From contig NZ_LMIE01000001.1 in the NCBI RefSeq assembly GCF_001428625.1, positions 265,204 through 329,203 of the forward strand: a stretch of DNA of 64,000 nucleotides. Direction: 5' to 3'. The number at the start of each line of letters is the position of its first letter. Within the stretch, counting starts at the first letter, position 1. The position numbers and the translations under genes were made by a program. This DNA is from Hydrogenophaga sp. Root209. GTDB lineage: Bacteria > Pseudomonadota > Gammaproteobacteria > Burkholderiales > Burkholderiaceae_C. The notes under the pieces were generated by a model. It had not been told where the DNA came from and searched no databases. It was given only the letters and a program-made list of their open reading frames with translations. This document shows positions 17,888 to 26,814 of the stretch, piece by piece.

Positions 17888-18285
17888 GGACCATCGTCTG
17901 GGGCGTCTTTGCGCTGCTCACCGTTTGCTGGACCGCGCTGGTCGCGCTGTCGGTGCAACTGACCGGCTGGCTGCTCGGCGCCGCCGGCTCGGGTCAGGCC
18001 ACGGCAGCGGCCAATTCGGTGGGCCAGTGGCCCATGCCGACCTGGGCGGCGGTGTGGGTCGATCCTGCCTGGCTGCAGGCGCTGCAAGCCATGTGGCTCG
18101 ACCTGGTGCAGTGGCTGGGCCGGGTGGCGCCTTCGAGCGATGGCCTGATGGGCTGGATCACGCCGCTGCTGTGGACCGGCTGGGGGTTGGGCATGTTGTG
18201 CCTGCTGGTGTCTGCCATCGGCCTGCACTGGCTCATCGGCCTCGTGCAGAAGCCCGCCGCGCTGCGCAGCAGCGTGACCACCTGA
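17884..18285 (+). CDS. Small membrane protein, unknown function
   Basis: A 133-residue protein with an N-terminal hydrophobic helix (VWGVFALLTVCWTALVALSV), a central Trp-rich soluble part (PMPTWAAVWVDPAWLQALQA), and a C-terminal hydrophobic helix (GLGMLCLLVSAIGLHWLIGL). It overlaps the TerB-like gene by four bases. I do not recognise a family. Two membrane helices with a periplasmic Trp-rich loop and coupling to a TerB-like protein suggest an envelope role. Confidence 0.65.
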   Translation: MRTIVWGVFALLTVCWTALVALSVQLTGWLLGAAGSGQATAAANSVGQWPMPTWAAVWVDPAWLQALQAMWLDLVQWLGRVAPSSDGLMGWITPLLWTGWGLGMLCLLVSAIGLHWLIGLVQKPAALRSSVTT

Positions 18286-18336
18286 GGGCGGGGGTGCGGC
18301 GCCTAGAATCGGCGCACACCCTACCGGACCCTTCGT

Positions 18337-19812
18337 TTGACGACTGCCGCCACCCACGCCCGCCTCGCCGACACCTGCCCGCTTTACGTGGATATGGACG
18401 GCACGCTCACGCCCAGCGACACGCTGTACGAGTCGGTGATGCTGTTCATCCGGCGCAACCCGCTCAACCTGCTGCGCCTGTTCGCGTGGCTGCTGCTGGG
18501 CAAGGCCGGCTTCAAGCTCAGACTGGCCAACGCCGTGCGCCCCGATCCGGCACGTCTGCCCTACCACGAGCGCTTCGTGCAGTACCTGCGCGAGGAACGC
18601 GCGCGCGGCCGCAGTCTTGTGCTGGCGAGTGCGGCGGACTCGCGCATCGTGCGCGACGTGGCGGCGTACCTCAAGCTGTTTGACGACACCCTGGGCACCA
18701 ATGCCCGTGCCGACGGCGTGAACCTCAGCCGAGGCAACAAGCGCGACGCCATCGCCGCGCACGCGAAGGCGCGCGGCCACAGCAGCTGGGCCTATGCCGG
18801 CAACAGTGCCGACGACCTCGCCGTGTGGCAGGGCAGTGCGCAGGCCGTGGCGGTGAACGCACCCGCCAGCGTGATCAGTGCGCTGCAGCAGGTGCACCCC
18901 CAGGCACGCGTGTTCGAGCGCGAGCCGCTGCGCCTCAAGACCGTGCTGCGCGCGATCCGCATCAAACAGTGGTCGAAGAACGCGCTGCTGTTCCTGCCCT
19001 TGCTGGCCTCGCACCGGCTCGACCCCCATCTCTGGGCATTGGTGCTGATGGCCTTCGTGGCCTTTGGCCTGTGCGCGTCGGCCACCTACCTGTTCAACGA
19101 TCTGCTGGACCTGCCCAACGACCGCGCGCACCGCCTCAAGCGCCACCGGCCGCTGGCCGCGGCCACCATCAGCATTCCGCTGGCGGTGGTGCTGGGCAGC
19201 GTGATGCTGGTGCTGGCCTTCGTGCTGGCCTGGACCGTGTCCCCGGGCTTCAGCGCCATGCTGTTGGTCTACACCGTGACCACGCTGGCCTACTCGCTGG
19301 TACTCAAGCGGCTGGCGCTCATCGACGTGCTGGTGCTCTCGGGTCTGTACACGCTGCGCATCGGCGCCGGCGCCGTGGCGGCACAGGTTGAGCTGTCCAA
19401 CTGGCTGGCCGCCATCTCGATCTTCCTGTTCCTGAGTCTGGCCCTCGTCAAACGCTGCGCCGAACTCGAGGAACTCGACGACGAGCGCATCACGCTGGCT
19501 CCCGGTCGGGGCTACCAGCCGCGCGACCTGTCCTCGCTGCGCGCCATGGGCATGGCCAGCGGGTTTCTGGCGGTGATGGTGCTGGCCCTGTACATCGACA
19601 GCCAGAACAGCGAGATGCTCTACGCCAACCCCGAATGGCTGTGGGCCGCGGCGCCCGTGCTGCTGCTGTGGATCATGCGTATCTGGCTCAAGACCGGCCG
19701 GCGCGAGCTGCACGGCGAAGACCCGCTGCAGTTCGCCTTGAAAGATCCCTTCAGCTGGATGACGCTGCTGGCCATGGGCGGCATCGGCATCGCCGCCACC
19801 CTCGGACTCTGA
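18337..19812 (+). CDS. HAD phosphatase fused to UbiA-family prenyltransferase
   Basis: A 491-residue two-domain protein. Residues 1-190 are a HAD phosphatase (motif I VDMDGTLTPSD, motif II LVLASAADS, motif IV region AYAGNSADDLAV). Residues 200-491 are a UbiA-type membrane domain with FNDLLDLPNDRAH (the N-D-x-x-D-x-x-x-D metal/diphosphate motif) and about eight helices. Such fusions resemble decaprenyl-phosphate phosphoribosyltransferase plus its phosphatase, which make a polyprenyl-phosphate pentose used as a sugar donor. The start is TTG 18,337; no ATG lies between it and the HAD motif. The following SMR and GT39 genes are 9 and 8 bp apart, so one operon is likely. Confidence 0.85.
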   Translation: MTTAATHARLADTCPLYVDMDGTLTPSDTLYESVMLFIRRNPLNLLRLFAWLLLGKAGFKLRLANAVRPDPARLPYHERFVQYLREERARGRSLVLASAADSRIVRDVAAYLKLFDDTLGTNARADGVNLSRGNKRDAIAAHAKARGHSSWAYAGNSADDLAVWQGSAQAVAVNAPASVISALQQVHPQARVFEREPLRLKTVLRAIRIKQWSKNALLFLPLLASHRLDPHLWALVLMAFVAFGLCASATYLFNDLLDLPNDRAHRLKRHRPLAAATISIPLAVVLGSVMLVLAFVLAWTVSPGFSAMLLVYTVTTLAYSLVLKRLALIDVLVLSGLYTLRIGAGAVAAQVELSNWLAAISIFLFLSLALVKRCAELEELDDERITLAPGRGYQPRDLSSLRAMGMASGFLAVMVLALYIDSQNSEMLYANPEWLWAAAPVLLLWIMRIWLKTGRRELHGEDPLQFALKDPFSWMTLLAMGGIGIAATLGL

Positions 19813-19821
19813 GGCTCCCCC

Positions 19822-20181
19822 ATGAAATCCATCGCCATCGGCCTGGCCGTCTTCTGTGTGCTGCTGTCTTCGGCGGCTCAACTCGCCATGAAACGCGGCA
19901 TGGGCGCGCCCAGCGGCGCCGACGTGGGCGCCACCTATGTGCACGCGCTCACCAGCCCCATGGTGTGGCTGGGCCTGGTGCTGTACGGCGCGAGCGCCGT
20001 GCTCTGGCTGTGGGTGCTTTCGCGGCTGGACGTGAGCCTGGCCTACCCGCTGGTGAGCCTGGGCTTCGTGGTGACGATGGCGCTCGGTGTGCTGTGGCTG
20101 GGCGAGCCCTTCTCGTGGCTGCGCGTGGCGGGCTGCACGCTGATCGTGGTGGGCGTCTCTCTGTTGGCCCTTGACGCCTGA
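19822..20181 (+). CDS. SMR/EamA-type small membrane protein (possible lipid-sugar flippase subunit)
   Basis: A 119-residue protein with four hydrophobic helices: IAIGLAVFCVLLSSAAQLAM; MVWLGLVLYGASAVLWLWVL; a helix in SLAYPLVSLGFVVTMALGVL; and LRVAGCTLIVVGVSLLALDA. It resembles ArnE/ArnF- and EmrE-like proteins. The EmrE essential glutamate in helix 1 is absent here, which argues against proton-coupled drug export and for a flippase-like role. It sits between the HAD-UbiA enzyme and a GT39 glycosyltransferase, as expected for moving a polyprenyl-phosphate sugar to the periplasmic face. Confidence 0.75.
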   Translation: MKSIAIGLAVFCVLLSSAAQLAMKRGMGAPSGADVGATYVHALTSPMVWLGLVLYGASAVLWLWVLSRLDVSLAYPLVSLGFVVTMALGVLWLGEPFSWLRVAGCTLIVVGVSLLALDA

Positions 20182-20189
20182 CGCTGCCG

Positions 20190-21740
20190 ATGCGCGCCTC
20201 CGAATTCTCCGCCCACGCGTCGCGCCAGATCTTCTGGTCCGCGTTCGCCATCACCCTCGTCCTGAAGATCGCCATCGCGGCGGGCTTTCCGTTCACCGGC
20301 GACGAGGCCTTCTTCTACCAGTGGGGCGTGTTCCCGGCCTGGGGCTACTCCGACCACCCGCCCATGGTGGGCTGGCTGCTGGCGGTGCTGCGCCAGATCA
20401 GCGACCACCCGCTGGTGCTGCGCAGCTTCACGCTCATCGTCACCAGCGTGATCGCGCTGGGCATCGTCGATGCGCTGCGCCGCTTTCTGCCGGACGAACG
20501 CGAGTCCAGCGCGTGGCTGGCCGGCGCGGTGTACCTGGCCATGCCGTGGAGCTGGATGTTTGTACTGGTGACCACCGACTCGCCACTGATCTTCTTCATG
20601 GCGCTCTCGGCCTGGGCCTACCTGCGGGCCGACACCAGCGCCACGCGCAGTGCGCCCTGGTACGCGCTGGCGGGCTTGTTCCTGGGCCTGGCGTTTCTCT
20701 CCAAATACTTCGCCGCGCTGCTGGGTTTTGCGTACGCGGCCCACTGTTTCGGCTGGCGTCGCGAGCGCTGGTGGGCGCCGTTCCTCATTTTCACGCTGGC
20801 GCTTCCGTCGATCGCGATCAACGTGGCCTTCAACGCCACGCACGGCTGGACCAACGTGATGTTCAACGTGTTCAACCGCAACGAAGGTTCGGCCTGGTCG
20901 CTCAAGACCTTCGGGGTGTACGTGGGCATGGCGGTTTACCTGCTCACGCCCTGGTTGCTGTGGCGTGGCGTCAGCTCGCGAGCGGCACCAGGCACCTCGG
21001 CGACCACGCGCACGACGCTGGCGGTGCTGTGGCTCTTCCCCATCCTGGTGTTTGCACTGCTGAGCACCCGCCGCACGATCGGCCTGCACTGGGTGCTCGG
21101 CTTCGTGCCGGTGTTTGTGGTGTGGGCCGGGATGCGGCTGGAGGCCAGGCCGTTGCGCAGCGCGCTGAACTGGACGGTGGCGCTGTCGGTGCCGCACCTG
21201 CTGGTGGTCGCGGCCATCGCCTGGGCGCCACTGGCCTGGTGGCAACCCTTCAAGATTCATGACCGGGCTGTCTTCCTGCGCGAGACGCCCGCGGTGGTGG
21301 CCGCGCTGAAGCAAGACCTGCCGGCCGGTGCTGCGCTGATGGCACGCACCTACAACCCGGCGGGCATGCTGGCGTTTCACCACGGCGCCTACGTGCCGGT
21401 GTTCGGCGTGGGCCGCCACCACGCGCGCCAGGACGACCAGATCATTGACTTCCGTGTGTACGACGGCAAGCCGATCCGGGTGTTTCTCTACGACGAACCG
21501 GTGCTGGCCGAGTTCGCGCCGTACTTCGAGCGGGTGAGCGTGAAGCGTTTCGAGGTGGAGGGCGTGCCGTTCTTCGCGGTGGATGGCGTGGGGTTCCGCT
21601 TTCAGGCGTATCGCGATGGGGTGCTGGCGGAGGTGGCGCGGGAGTATCACGACGTGCCTTCGTGGCTGCCGGTGTTGGGGAGTCCGTTTTGTGAGCGGTA
21701 TGGGTTTGTTTCCTGTTCGCCTTCTGCTCGGTCGAAGTGA
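20190..21740 (+). CDS. GT39-family membrane glycosyltransferase
   Basis: A 516-residue protein with about ten membrane helices in the first 370 residues and a soluble C-terminal part. The first periplasmic loop holds FTGDEAFFYQWGVFPAWGYS then DHPPMVGWLL. This is the acidic G-D-E motif plus the D-H-P-P segment of ArnT/PMT-like glycosyltransferases (GT39/GT83), which use polyprenyl-phosphate sugars. The C-terminal domain ends with a tail (CERYGFVSCSPSARSK) that runs to the edge of the inverted repeat and may not be conserved. Together with the two upstream genes it probably adds a sugar to lipid A, a surface polymer or protein; the acceptor is unknown. Confidence 0.88.
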   Translation: MRASEFSAHASRQIFWSAFAITLVLKIAIAAGFPFTGDEAFFYQWGVFPAWGYSDHPPMVGWLLAVLRQISDHPLVLRSFTLIVTSVIALGIVDALRRFLPDERESSAWLAGAVYLAMPWSWMFVLVTTDSPLIFFMALSAWAYLRADTSATRSAPWYALAGLFLGLAFLSKYFAALLGFAYAAHCFGWRRERWWAPFLIFTLALPSIAINVAFNATHGWTNVMFNVFNRNEGSAWSLKTFGVYVGMAVYLLTPWLLWRGVSSRAAPGTSATTRTTLAVLWLFPILVFALLSTRRTIGLHWVLGFVPVFVVWAGMRLEARPLRSALNWTVALSVPHLLVVAAIAWAPLAWWQPFKIHDRAVFLRETPAVVAALKQDLPAGAALMARTYNPAGMLAFHHGAYVPVFGVGRHHARQDDQIIDFRVYDGKPIRVFLYDEPVLAEFAPYFERVSVKRFEVEGVPFFAVDGVGFRFQAYRDGVLAEVAREYHDVPSWLPVLGSPFCERYGFVSCSPSARSK

Positions 21741-21748
21741 TGTTGTTT

Positions 21749-22244
21749 CTGTCGTGGCGAGCCGGGTCTCGGCCCGGCGGCCGACTCACTTTCTTTTGCT
21801 TCGCCAAAAGAAAGTGAGCAAAGAAAAGGCGAGCCGAATTCGCTGGCCCTTCGGGCACGCTGCGTTGCTCGGATCGCCCGGGGTGCGCACAAACTTGTCT
21901 GCTGCGCAGCCTTCGGACATGTGCGCCCCTTGTCCGGGCGCCCCTGCGCTACTCGCCAGCGAATGACGGCGCAAGCGGGAGCAAGACACGCGCACCGGAA
22001 GGGAAACCCGATCCCGATTCCGCTTGTTGCCGTGTGGCCGGGCTGAGCAGCGCAGGGGCGCTCGGACAAGGGGCGCGCATTGTCTGAGCGAAGCGAGTTT
22101 GCGCGCACCCCGAGCGAACCGAGCAGCGGAAGGAAGCCCGCAGGGCCCCGGACTTCGGCTCGCCTTTCTTTTGCTTACTTTTCTTTGGCGAAGCAAAAGA
22201 AAGTGAGTCGGCCGCCGGGCCGAGACCCGGCTCGCCACGACAGA
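21749..22244. repeat. Large imperfect inverted repeat with internal hairpins (dispersed element)
   Basis: No gene is credible in the 528 bases between the GT39 gene and alr. The outer 90 bases of each side (21,749-21,838 and about 22,155-22,244) are near-perfect reverse complements, starting CTGTCGTGGCGAGCCGGGTC on each strand. The similarity continues, more diverged, inward to about 21,960 and 22,030. Each arm has its own hairpin: 21,785-21,818 (14-bp perfect stem CTCACTTTCTTTTG, six-base loop) and 22,164-22,203 (13-bp stem). This looks like a multi-copy non-coding element placed head to head. It also separates two convergent genes, so it may act as a bidirectional terminator. Confidence 0.8.
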
Positions 22245-22269
22245 AAAAACCTCACATCAAAAAGCAAGA

Positions 22270-23382
22270 TCAAGAAGAAAACGGAACCCGCTGAGCCACA
22301 GCACACATCAACTCATACCCAATCGTCCCCGCAGCCGCCGCCACCTCATCCACCGGCAACACCGCTCCGGCAGAAGACCGCCCCCACAACACCACCTCAG
22401 ACCCCATGCCGGCAGCATCGAGGCCCGAGAGATCCACCGTCACCATGTCCATGCTCACCCGCCCCACCACCCGGGTTCGCACCCCATCCACCAGCACCGG
22501 CGTGCCATTGGGCGCGTGGCGCGGATACCCATCCGCATAGCCACACGCGACCACGCCGATGCGCATCGGCTTGTCGGCGGTGAAGGCCGAGCCGTAGCCC
22601 ACGGTGTCACCTGCCTGCAGCGTCTGCACGCCGATGATCCGGCTCGACAAGGTCATGGCCGGTTGCAGGTTCCAGTCGGTCGATGAACGCAGGGGAAAGT
22701 CGGGCGCGCTGCCATACAGCGCGATGCCCTCGCGCACCCAGTCGCCGGCCAACGTCGTCGCGCCCTCGCCACGCAGCGCAACCGACGGATGCCGCAGCAA
22801 AGCCGCGCTGTTGCACAGCGTGCGTTCGCCCGGCAGGTCGGCGGTGGCGGCTTCAAAAGCTGCCACCTGGTGCGCAATGCCGCGGGGGCCGTCGGCGTCG
22901 CTGAAGTGGGTCATGAGAGAGATCTCGTCGACCTGCGGCAACGCGTTGAGCCGCGCCCAGGCGCTGCGAAAGCCGTTGGGGGTGAAACCCAGGCGGTTCA
23001 TGCCGCTGTTGAGTTTGAGGAACACGCGATGCGGCGCCAGCGTCTTGTGCGCGGCCAGCCAGTCGATCTGCTCCGCGCAATGCACCGTGTGCCACAGGTG
23101 CAGGCGGGAACACAGCTCCAGGTCGCGCGGCTCGAACACGCCTTCAAGCAGCAGGATGGGGCCGCGCCAGTCGAGCGCCCGGATGCGTTCGGCCTCGGCC
23201 AGATCCAGCAGGGCAAAACCATCAGCAGAGCGCAGGGCATCGAAGCAGCGCTCGATGCCGTGGCCATAGGCATTGGCCTTGACCACTGCCCACACCCGCG
23301 CATCGGGGGCGCATTCGCGGGCGCGTTGCAAGTTGTGGCGAAGGGCTTCGGGGTGGACAGTGGCGAGGATGGGGCGGGGCAT
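22270..23382 (-). CDS. alr: Alanine racemase
   Basis: A 370-residue fold-type III PLP enzyme that interconverts L- and D-alanine for peptidoglycan. The PLP lysine is Lys35 in [13 protein letters not shown]. The second catalytic base is the Tyr in DTVGYGSAF (about 254-262). Other markers are [25 protein letters not shown] and [14 protein letters not shown]. The start ATG 23,382 gives the standard N-terminus ([18 protein letters not shown]). It is divergent from lplT with a shared 197-bp promoter region, and its 3' end faces the large inverted repeat. Confidence 0.96.
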   Translation of the reverse strand: MPRPILATVHPEALRHNLQRARECAPDARVWAVVKANAYGHGIERCFDALRSADGFALLDLAEAERIRALDWRGPILLLEGVFEPRDLELCSRLHLWHTVHCAEQIDWLAAHKTLAPHRVFLKLNSGMNRLGFTPNGFRSAWARLNALPQVDEISLMTHFSDADGPRGIAHQVAAFEAATADLPGERTLCNSAALLRHPSVALRGEGATTLAGDWVREGIALYGSAPDFPLRSSTDWNLQPAMTLSSRIIGVQTLQAGDTVGYGSAFTADKPMRIGVVACGYADGYPRHAPNGTPVLVDGVRTRVVGRVSMDMVTVDLSGLDAAGMGSEVVLWGRSSAGAVLPVDEVAAAAGTIGYELMCAVAQRVPFSS

Positions 23383-23579
23383 GGGTGCGGTCGGGCGTGA
23401 GGTCCGTCATCGAACGGTGTTGCAAGCGAGGTCAACACCCGTGAATTCGGCGTCGTCCGGGGGTGGCGTGCTATAACCCCGCATCCCCTGGAGACACCTG
23501 TCAACTGTCGCATAAAAATGCCGCTGCGACCCGCTCAGCCTCTCTCTGCTGAAGCCACTCGGCGCTCAAAATCATCGCC

Positions 23580-24863
23580 ATGAAGCGCGGCTTCTACACC
23601 ATCATGACGGCGCAGTTCTTCAGTTCGCTGGCGGACAACGCGCTGTTCGTGGCCGCCATCGAACTGCTGCGCACGCGCGGTGCTCCTGAGTGGCAAAGCG
23701 CTGCCCTCGTTCCCCTGTTTGCCCTGTTCTACGTGGTGCTCGCGCCCTTCGTGGGTGCCCTCGCCGACGCCCGACCGAAAGGTCAGGTCATGTTCATCAG
23801 CAACGCCATCAAGGTGGTGGGCTGCCTGCTGATGCTCACCGGCGTGCACCCGCTGCTGGCCTACACGCTCGTGGGCCTGGGCGCAGCGGCCTACTCACCG
23901 GCCAAATACGGCATCCTCACCGAGCTGCTGCCACCGTCGCAGCTGGTCAAGGCCAACGGCTGGATCGAGGGCCTGACCATCGCTTCCATCATCCTGGGGG
24001 TGCTGCTGGGTGGCCAGCTGGTCAGCCCTTGGGTGTCGGCCCAGTTGCTGTCGATCGACATCCCCGGCTTTCACACCGGCATCCACCACCCCGCGCAAGC
24101 CGCGGTGGCTGCGCTGATGCTGGTCTACATGCTGGCGGCGTGGTTCAACACGCGCATCCCGCTCACCGGTGTGACCCCGCGGCCCATGCCCACGAACCCC
24201 TGGGCCCTGTTGCCCGATTTCTGGCGCTGCAACAGCCGTCTGTGGCGCGACCGCCTGGGCCAGATCTCGCTGGCCACCACCACGCTGTTCTGGGGCGTGT
24301 CGGGCAACCTGCGCTACATCGTGCTGGCCTGGGCCGGTGCGGCGCTGGGCTATGGCACCACGCAGGCCTCATCGCTGGTGGGCGTGGTGGCGCTGGGCAC
24401 CGCAGTGGGTGCGGTGGTGGCGTCGATGCGCATGCGGCTGGACCAGGCCACGCGCGTGATGCCGCTGGGCATTGCCATGGGGGTGCTGGTGATCCTCATG
24501 AATTTCATCGACAACGTGTGGGTGGCCGCGCCCTTCCTGGTGCTGCTCGGTGGCCTGGGCGGCTTCCTGGTTGTGCCGATGAACGCGCTGCTGCAGCACC
24601 GCGGCCACAACCTCATGGGCGCGGGCCGCTCGATCGCGGTGCAGAACTTCAACGAACAGGCCTGCATCCTCACACTGGGTGCGCTCTACAGCTTCTACAC
24701 CGGCATGGGGTGGTCGGCGTTTGCGGCCATCACCGCCTTCGGTCTGCTGGTGGCCGGCTTCATGGGCCTGATCGCGCTGTGGCACCGCCACAACCAGCGC
24801 ACGCACCCGCACGAACTGGAACGGCTCTTGGAGATCGCCCGCCGGGACGACCTGCACGGCTAG
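23580..24863 (+). CDS. lplT: Lysophospholipid transporter LplT (MFS)
   Basis: A 427-residue membrane protein with about 12 helices. The opening KRGFYTIMTAQFFSSLADNA then LFVAAIELL matches LplT. The MFS loop between helices 2 and 3 appears as GALADARPKGQVMF. LplT flips lysophosphatidylethanolamine and other lysophospholipids inward for re-acylation. No aas acyltransferase is adjacent. The 3' end overlaps the convergent receiver-like gene by four bases. The start ATG 23,580 is the first credible one after the divergent promoter region. Confidence 0.92.
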   Translation: MKRGFYTIMTAQFFSSLADNALFVAAIELLRTRGAPEWQSAALVPLFALFYVVLAPFVGALADARPKGQVMFISNAIKVVGCLLMLTGVHPLLAYTLVGLGAAAYSPAKYGILTELLPPSQLVKANGWIEGLTIASIILGVLLGGQLVSPWVSAQLLSIDIPGFHTGIHHPAQAAVAALMLVYMLAAWFNTRIPLTGVTPRPMPTNPWALLPDFWRCNSRLWRDRLGQISLATTTLFWGVSGNLRYIVLAWAGAALGYGTTQASSLVGVVALGTAVGAVVASMRMRLDQATRVMPLGIAMGVLVILMNFIDNVWVAAPFLVLLGGLGGFLVVPMNALLQHRGHNLMGAGRSIAVQNFNEQACILTLGALYSFYTGMGWSAFAAITAFGLLVAGFMGLIALWHRHNQRTHPHELERLLEIARRDDLHG

Positions 24864-26068
24864 AACCCGACGTTCGTCGGTGCGAAGCCGTCCAGGCTCA
24901 CGAGGCGATGCTGCGCCAGCACCTTGTACAGATCACCCTCGCTCACCGAACGCGAGAGGTAGGCGTCGCTGCCGGCGAGACCCGCCTTCATGCGGTCCAT
25001 GCTGCCGGCGGTGGGCGCGAACATGATCACCACCGGCGCGCCTTTCGGGCCCTTGGTCTGTTTCGCGGATCGGCAGATCTGGTTGGCGTCGGGCTCTCCT
25101 TTGAGCCGGTCGATCACCACCAGCCGGTAGGGGTGGGCCTTGAGCATCACGAGCGACTGCGCCGCTTCGCGCGACCAGTCGATGGTCAGGCCATAGCGCT
25201 TGAACCGTTTGAGCAGGATGCGGCCTTCCACGAGACTTTCGGCCACCAGCAGCATGTCGCCGCGCGGCACGTCGGGCACCGCGGCCTTCTCGGGGCTGAT
25301 CCTGGAACGCGGTGAGCGGGTGGAGCGCGGTGCAGGCGGCGACGGCAGATCGTCCAGGCCGCCGAAGTCGGTCAGGCGCATGGTGCCCTGGCGGTTGGCA
25401 GCAGCAGTCCGCTGCACGGCCACCGGTGCTTGCGATGCTTGCGGTGCCGAGGCAGCCAGAGACCGCAGCTCGTCACGCTCCATGGGCCGGGTGGGCGGGA
25501 ACTCGGTGTCGGACGTGCGGCGCCGGCGCGCGCTCACGGCTGGTGCCATGGGGGGAGGTTGCTCTTCAGGTGGCTGGGTGGCGGAGAAGCTGCGGTCGGC
25601 GCCAGCGCGATAGGCCACCGCAGGCCCGTGGTCGGGCGCGGCGAGGCGGCCGCTGGCCAGCCGCATGCTGGCGTCCAGCCCCTGCAACTGGGAACTCTCA
25701 TAAGGCTGGGTGGCCATGAAACCAGTGGCGGGTGCGCGCCTTTCTGCGGGGGCCGAAGGGCGCACGCCGACGAGGACGTCCAGCGCGTTGAGCACCGCGA
25801 CCAACTTGACGGGTTTGCGCTGCAAAGGCCAGCCGGTGCCGCCGTCGGACTGGCCCACCAGCAGGATCTTGCCGGGCAGTTCGGCATCACGAACCAGGTG
25901 CAGGGCCTGGGTGTTGTCGGCATTGACGATCAGGATCTGGGCGTCCATCACTTCGTCCTGCACCATGTAGCTGGGCGGACGGCGCGCGGCCATGCGGAAG
26001 AAGGACTCGAACGTGGCGGACTCGGCTTGCGTGAAGCCCACCAGCGCCACCGAATATGCTGCCACCAT
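24860..26068 (-). CDS. Protein with a degenerate C-terminal receiver domain
   Basis: A 402-residue protein (from ATG 26,068; an ATG at 26,161 is a less likely start). The N-terminal ~115 residues (MVAAYSVALVGFTQAESATF) and the C-terminal ~115 (PRGDMLLVAESLVEGRILLK) each look like a receiver-type alpha/beta unit. They are joined by a long Pro/Ala/Arg-rich disordered linker. The C-terminal copy keeps the phospho-acceptor-like Asp in RLVVIDRLKG, but the acidic pair is VAES and the conserved Lys before the last strand is replaced (AYLSRSVSE). Phosphorylation is therefore doubtful and the role is probably binding. It is divergent from gpx. Confidence 0.7.
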   Translation of the reverse strand: MVAAYSVALVGFTQAESATFESFFRMAARRPPSYMVQDEVMDAQILIVNADNTQALHLVRDAELPGKILLVGQSDGGTGWPLQRKPVKLVAVLNALDVLVGVRPSAPAERRAPATGFMATQPYESSQLQGLDASMRLASGRLAAPDHGPAVAYRAGADRSFSATQPPEEQPPPMAPAVSARRRRTSDTEFPPTRPMERDELRSLAASAPQASQAPVAVQRTAAANRQGTMRLTDFGGLDDLPSPPAPRSTRSPRSRISPEKAAVPDVPRGDMLLVAESLVEGRILLKRFKRYGLTIDWSREAAQSLVMLKAHPYRLVVIDRLKGEPDANQICRSAKQTKGPKGAPVVIMFAPTAGSMDRMKAGLAGSDAYLSRSVSEGDLYKVLAQHRLVSLDGFAPTNVGF

Positions 26069-26250
26069 CGATTTGCCCCGCCCGCTGAGATTGTTGGTTG
26101 ATGCCGCAAGACCTTGATGAGTATGCCTTTTTTGCAACGGAGTACGCTGTCTTCCGTTCATCTGTCATTTGAAATGCGACACCTGTTGCGCGGCAACGAT
26201 CACGGATTCAGCCCTAACTTTCACCCCACCTTTGCCCAACGGAGACCTCC

Positions 26251-26733
26251 ATGTCCAGCATTCACGACTTTGAAGCTTTGTCCATCGACGGCAAGCCGGT
26301 GTCACTTGCGCAGTTCAAGGGCAAGCCCATGCTGATCGTCAACACCGCCAGCGCCTGCGGCTTCACGCCGCAGTTCGGCGGCCTGGAAAAGCTGCACAAG
26401 ACCTATGGCGAACGCGGGCTCGTGGTGCTGGGTTTCCCGTGCAACCAGTTCGGCAGCCAGGACCCGGGCAGCAACGACGAGATCGCCAGCTTCTGCCAAC
26501 TCAACTTCGGCGTGACCTTTCCCATGATGGAGAAGATCGACGTCAATGGCGCAGAGGCCCACCCGCTGTACCAATGGCTCACGGCCGAGGCGCCCGGGCT
26601 GCTGGGCAGCAAGGCCATCAAGTGGAACTTCACCAAGTTCCTGGTAGGCAAGGACGGGCGCGTGATCAAGCGCTATGCGCCGCAGGATGCGCCGGAGAAG
26701 TTGGCGACAGACATTGAAGCCGCTTTAGCCTAG
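26251..26733 (+). CDS. Glutathione peroxidase-family thiol peroxidase
   Basis: A 160-residue cytoplasmic protein. The active-site Cys is in NTASACGFTPQFGGL, the Gln in LGFPCNQFGSQDPG, and the Trp/Asn in IKWNFTKFLVGKDG. This is the Cys version of the glutathione-peroxidase tetrad (Cys, Gln, Trp, Asn). It reduces hydrogen peroxide and lipid hydroperoxides, usually with thioredoxin in bacteria. An AACGGAGACC ribosome binding site lies just before ATG 26,251. It has its own promoter region facing the receiver-like gene, and a copy of the 80-bp repeat begins at its stop codon. Confidence 0.94.
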   Translation: MSSIHDFEALSIDGKPVSLAQFKGKPMLIVNTASACGFTPQFGGLEKLHKTYGERGLVVLGFPCNQFGSQDPGSNDEIASFCQLNFGVTFPMMEKIDVNGAEAHPLYQWLTAEAPGLLGSKAIKWNFTKFLVGKDGRVIKRYAPQDAPEKLATDIEAALA

Positions 26734-26810
26734 ATCCGGCGCCGGGCCGCCCCAAGCCGGATCAGCCCCCCCTGGGGGCAGCGACCCGCGCAGCGGCGGA
26801 GCGTGGGGGC
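26733..26810. repeat. 80-bp dispersed repeat, copy 1
   Basis: It begins GATCCGGCGCCGGGCCGCCC and ends near GGAGCGTGGGGGC. A first dyad pairs GATCCGG with CCGGATC, and a second pairs a C-run with a G-run. The same unit occurs at 29,185 and 30,458. It lies between two convergent genes (gpx and lrgB) and could fold as a bidirectional terminator. Confidence 0.8.
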
Positions 26811-26814
26811 AGGC

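Noticed and set aside
17704-19944. A 746-codon open frame on the minus strand across the TerB-like, membrane and HAD-UbiA genes
   Set aside because: It runs antisense through three well-supported genes and gives a Gln/His/Gly-rich sequence without domains.
22024-22206. Short open frames within the large inverted repeat that could be called hypothetical proteins
   Set aside because: They consist of repeat sequence (ending like LLLTFLWRSKRK) and mirror each other in the two arms; this is a common false gene in such repeats.
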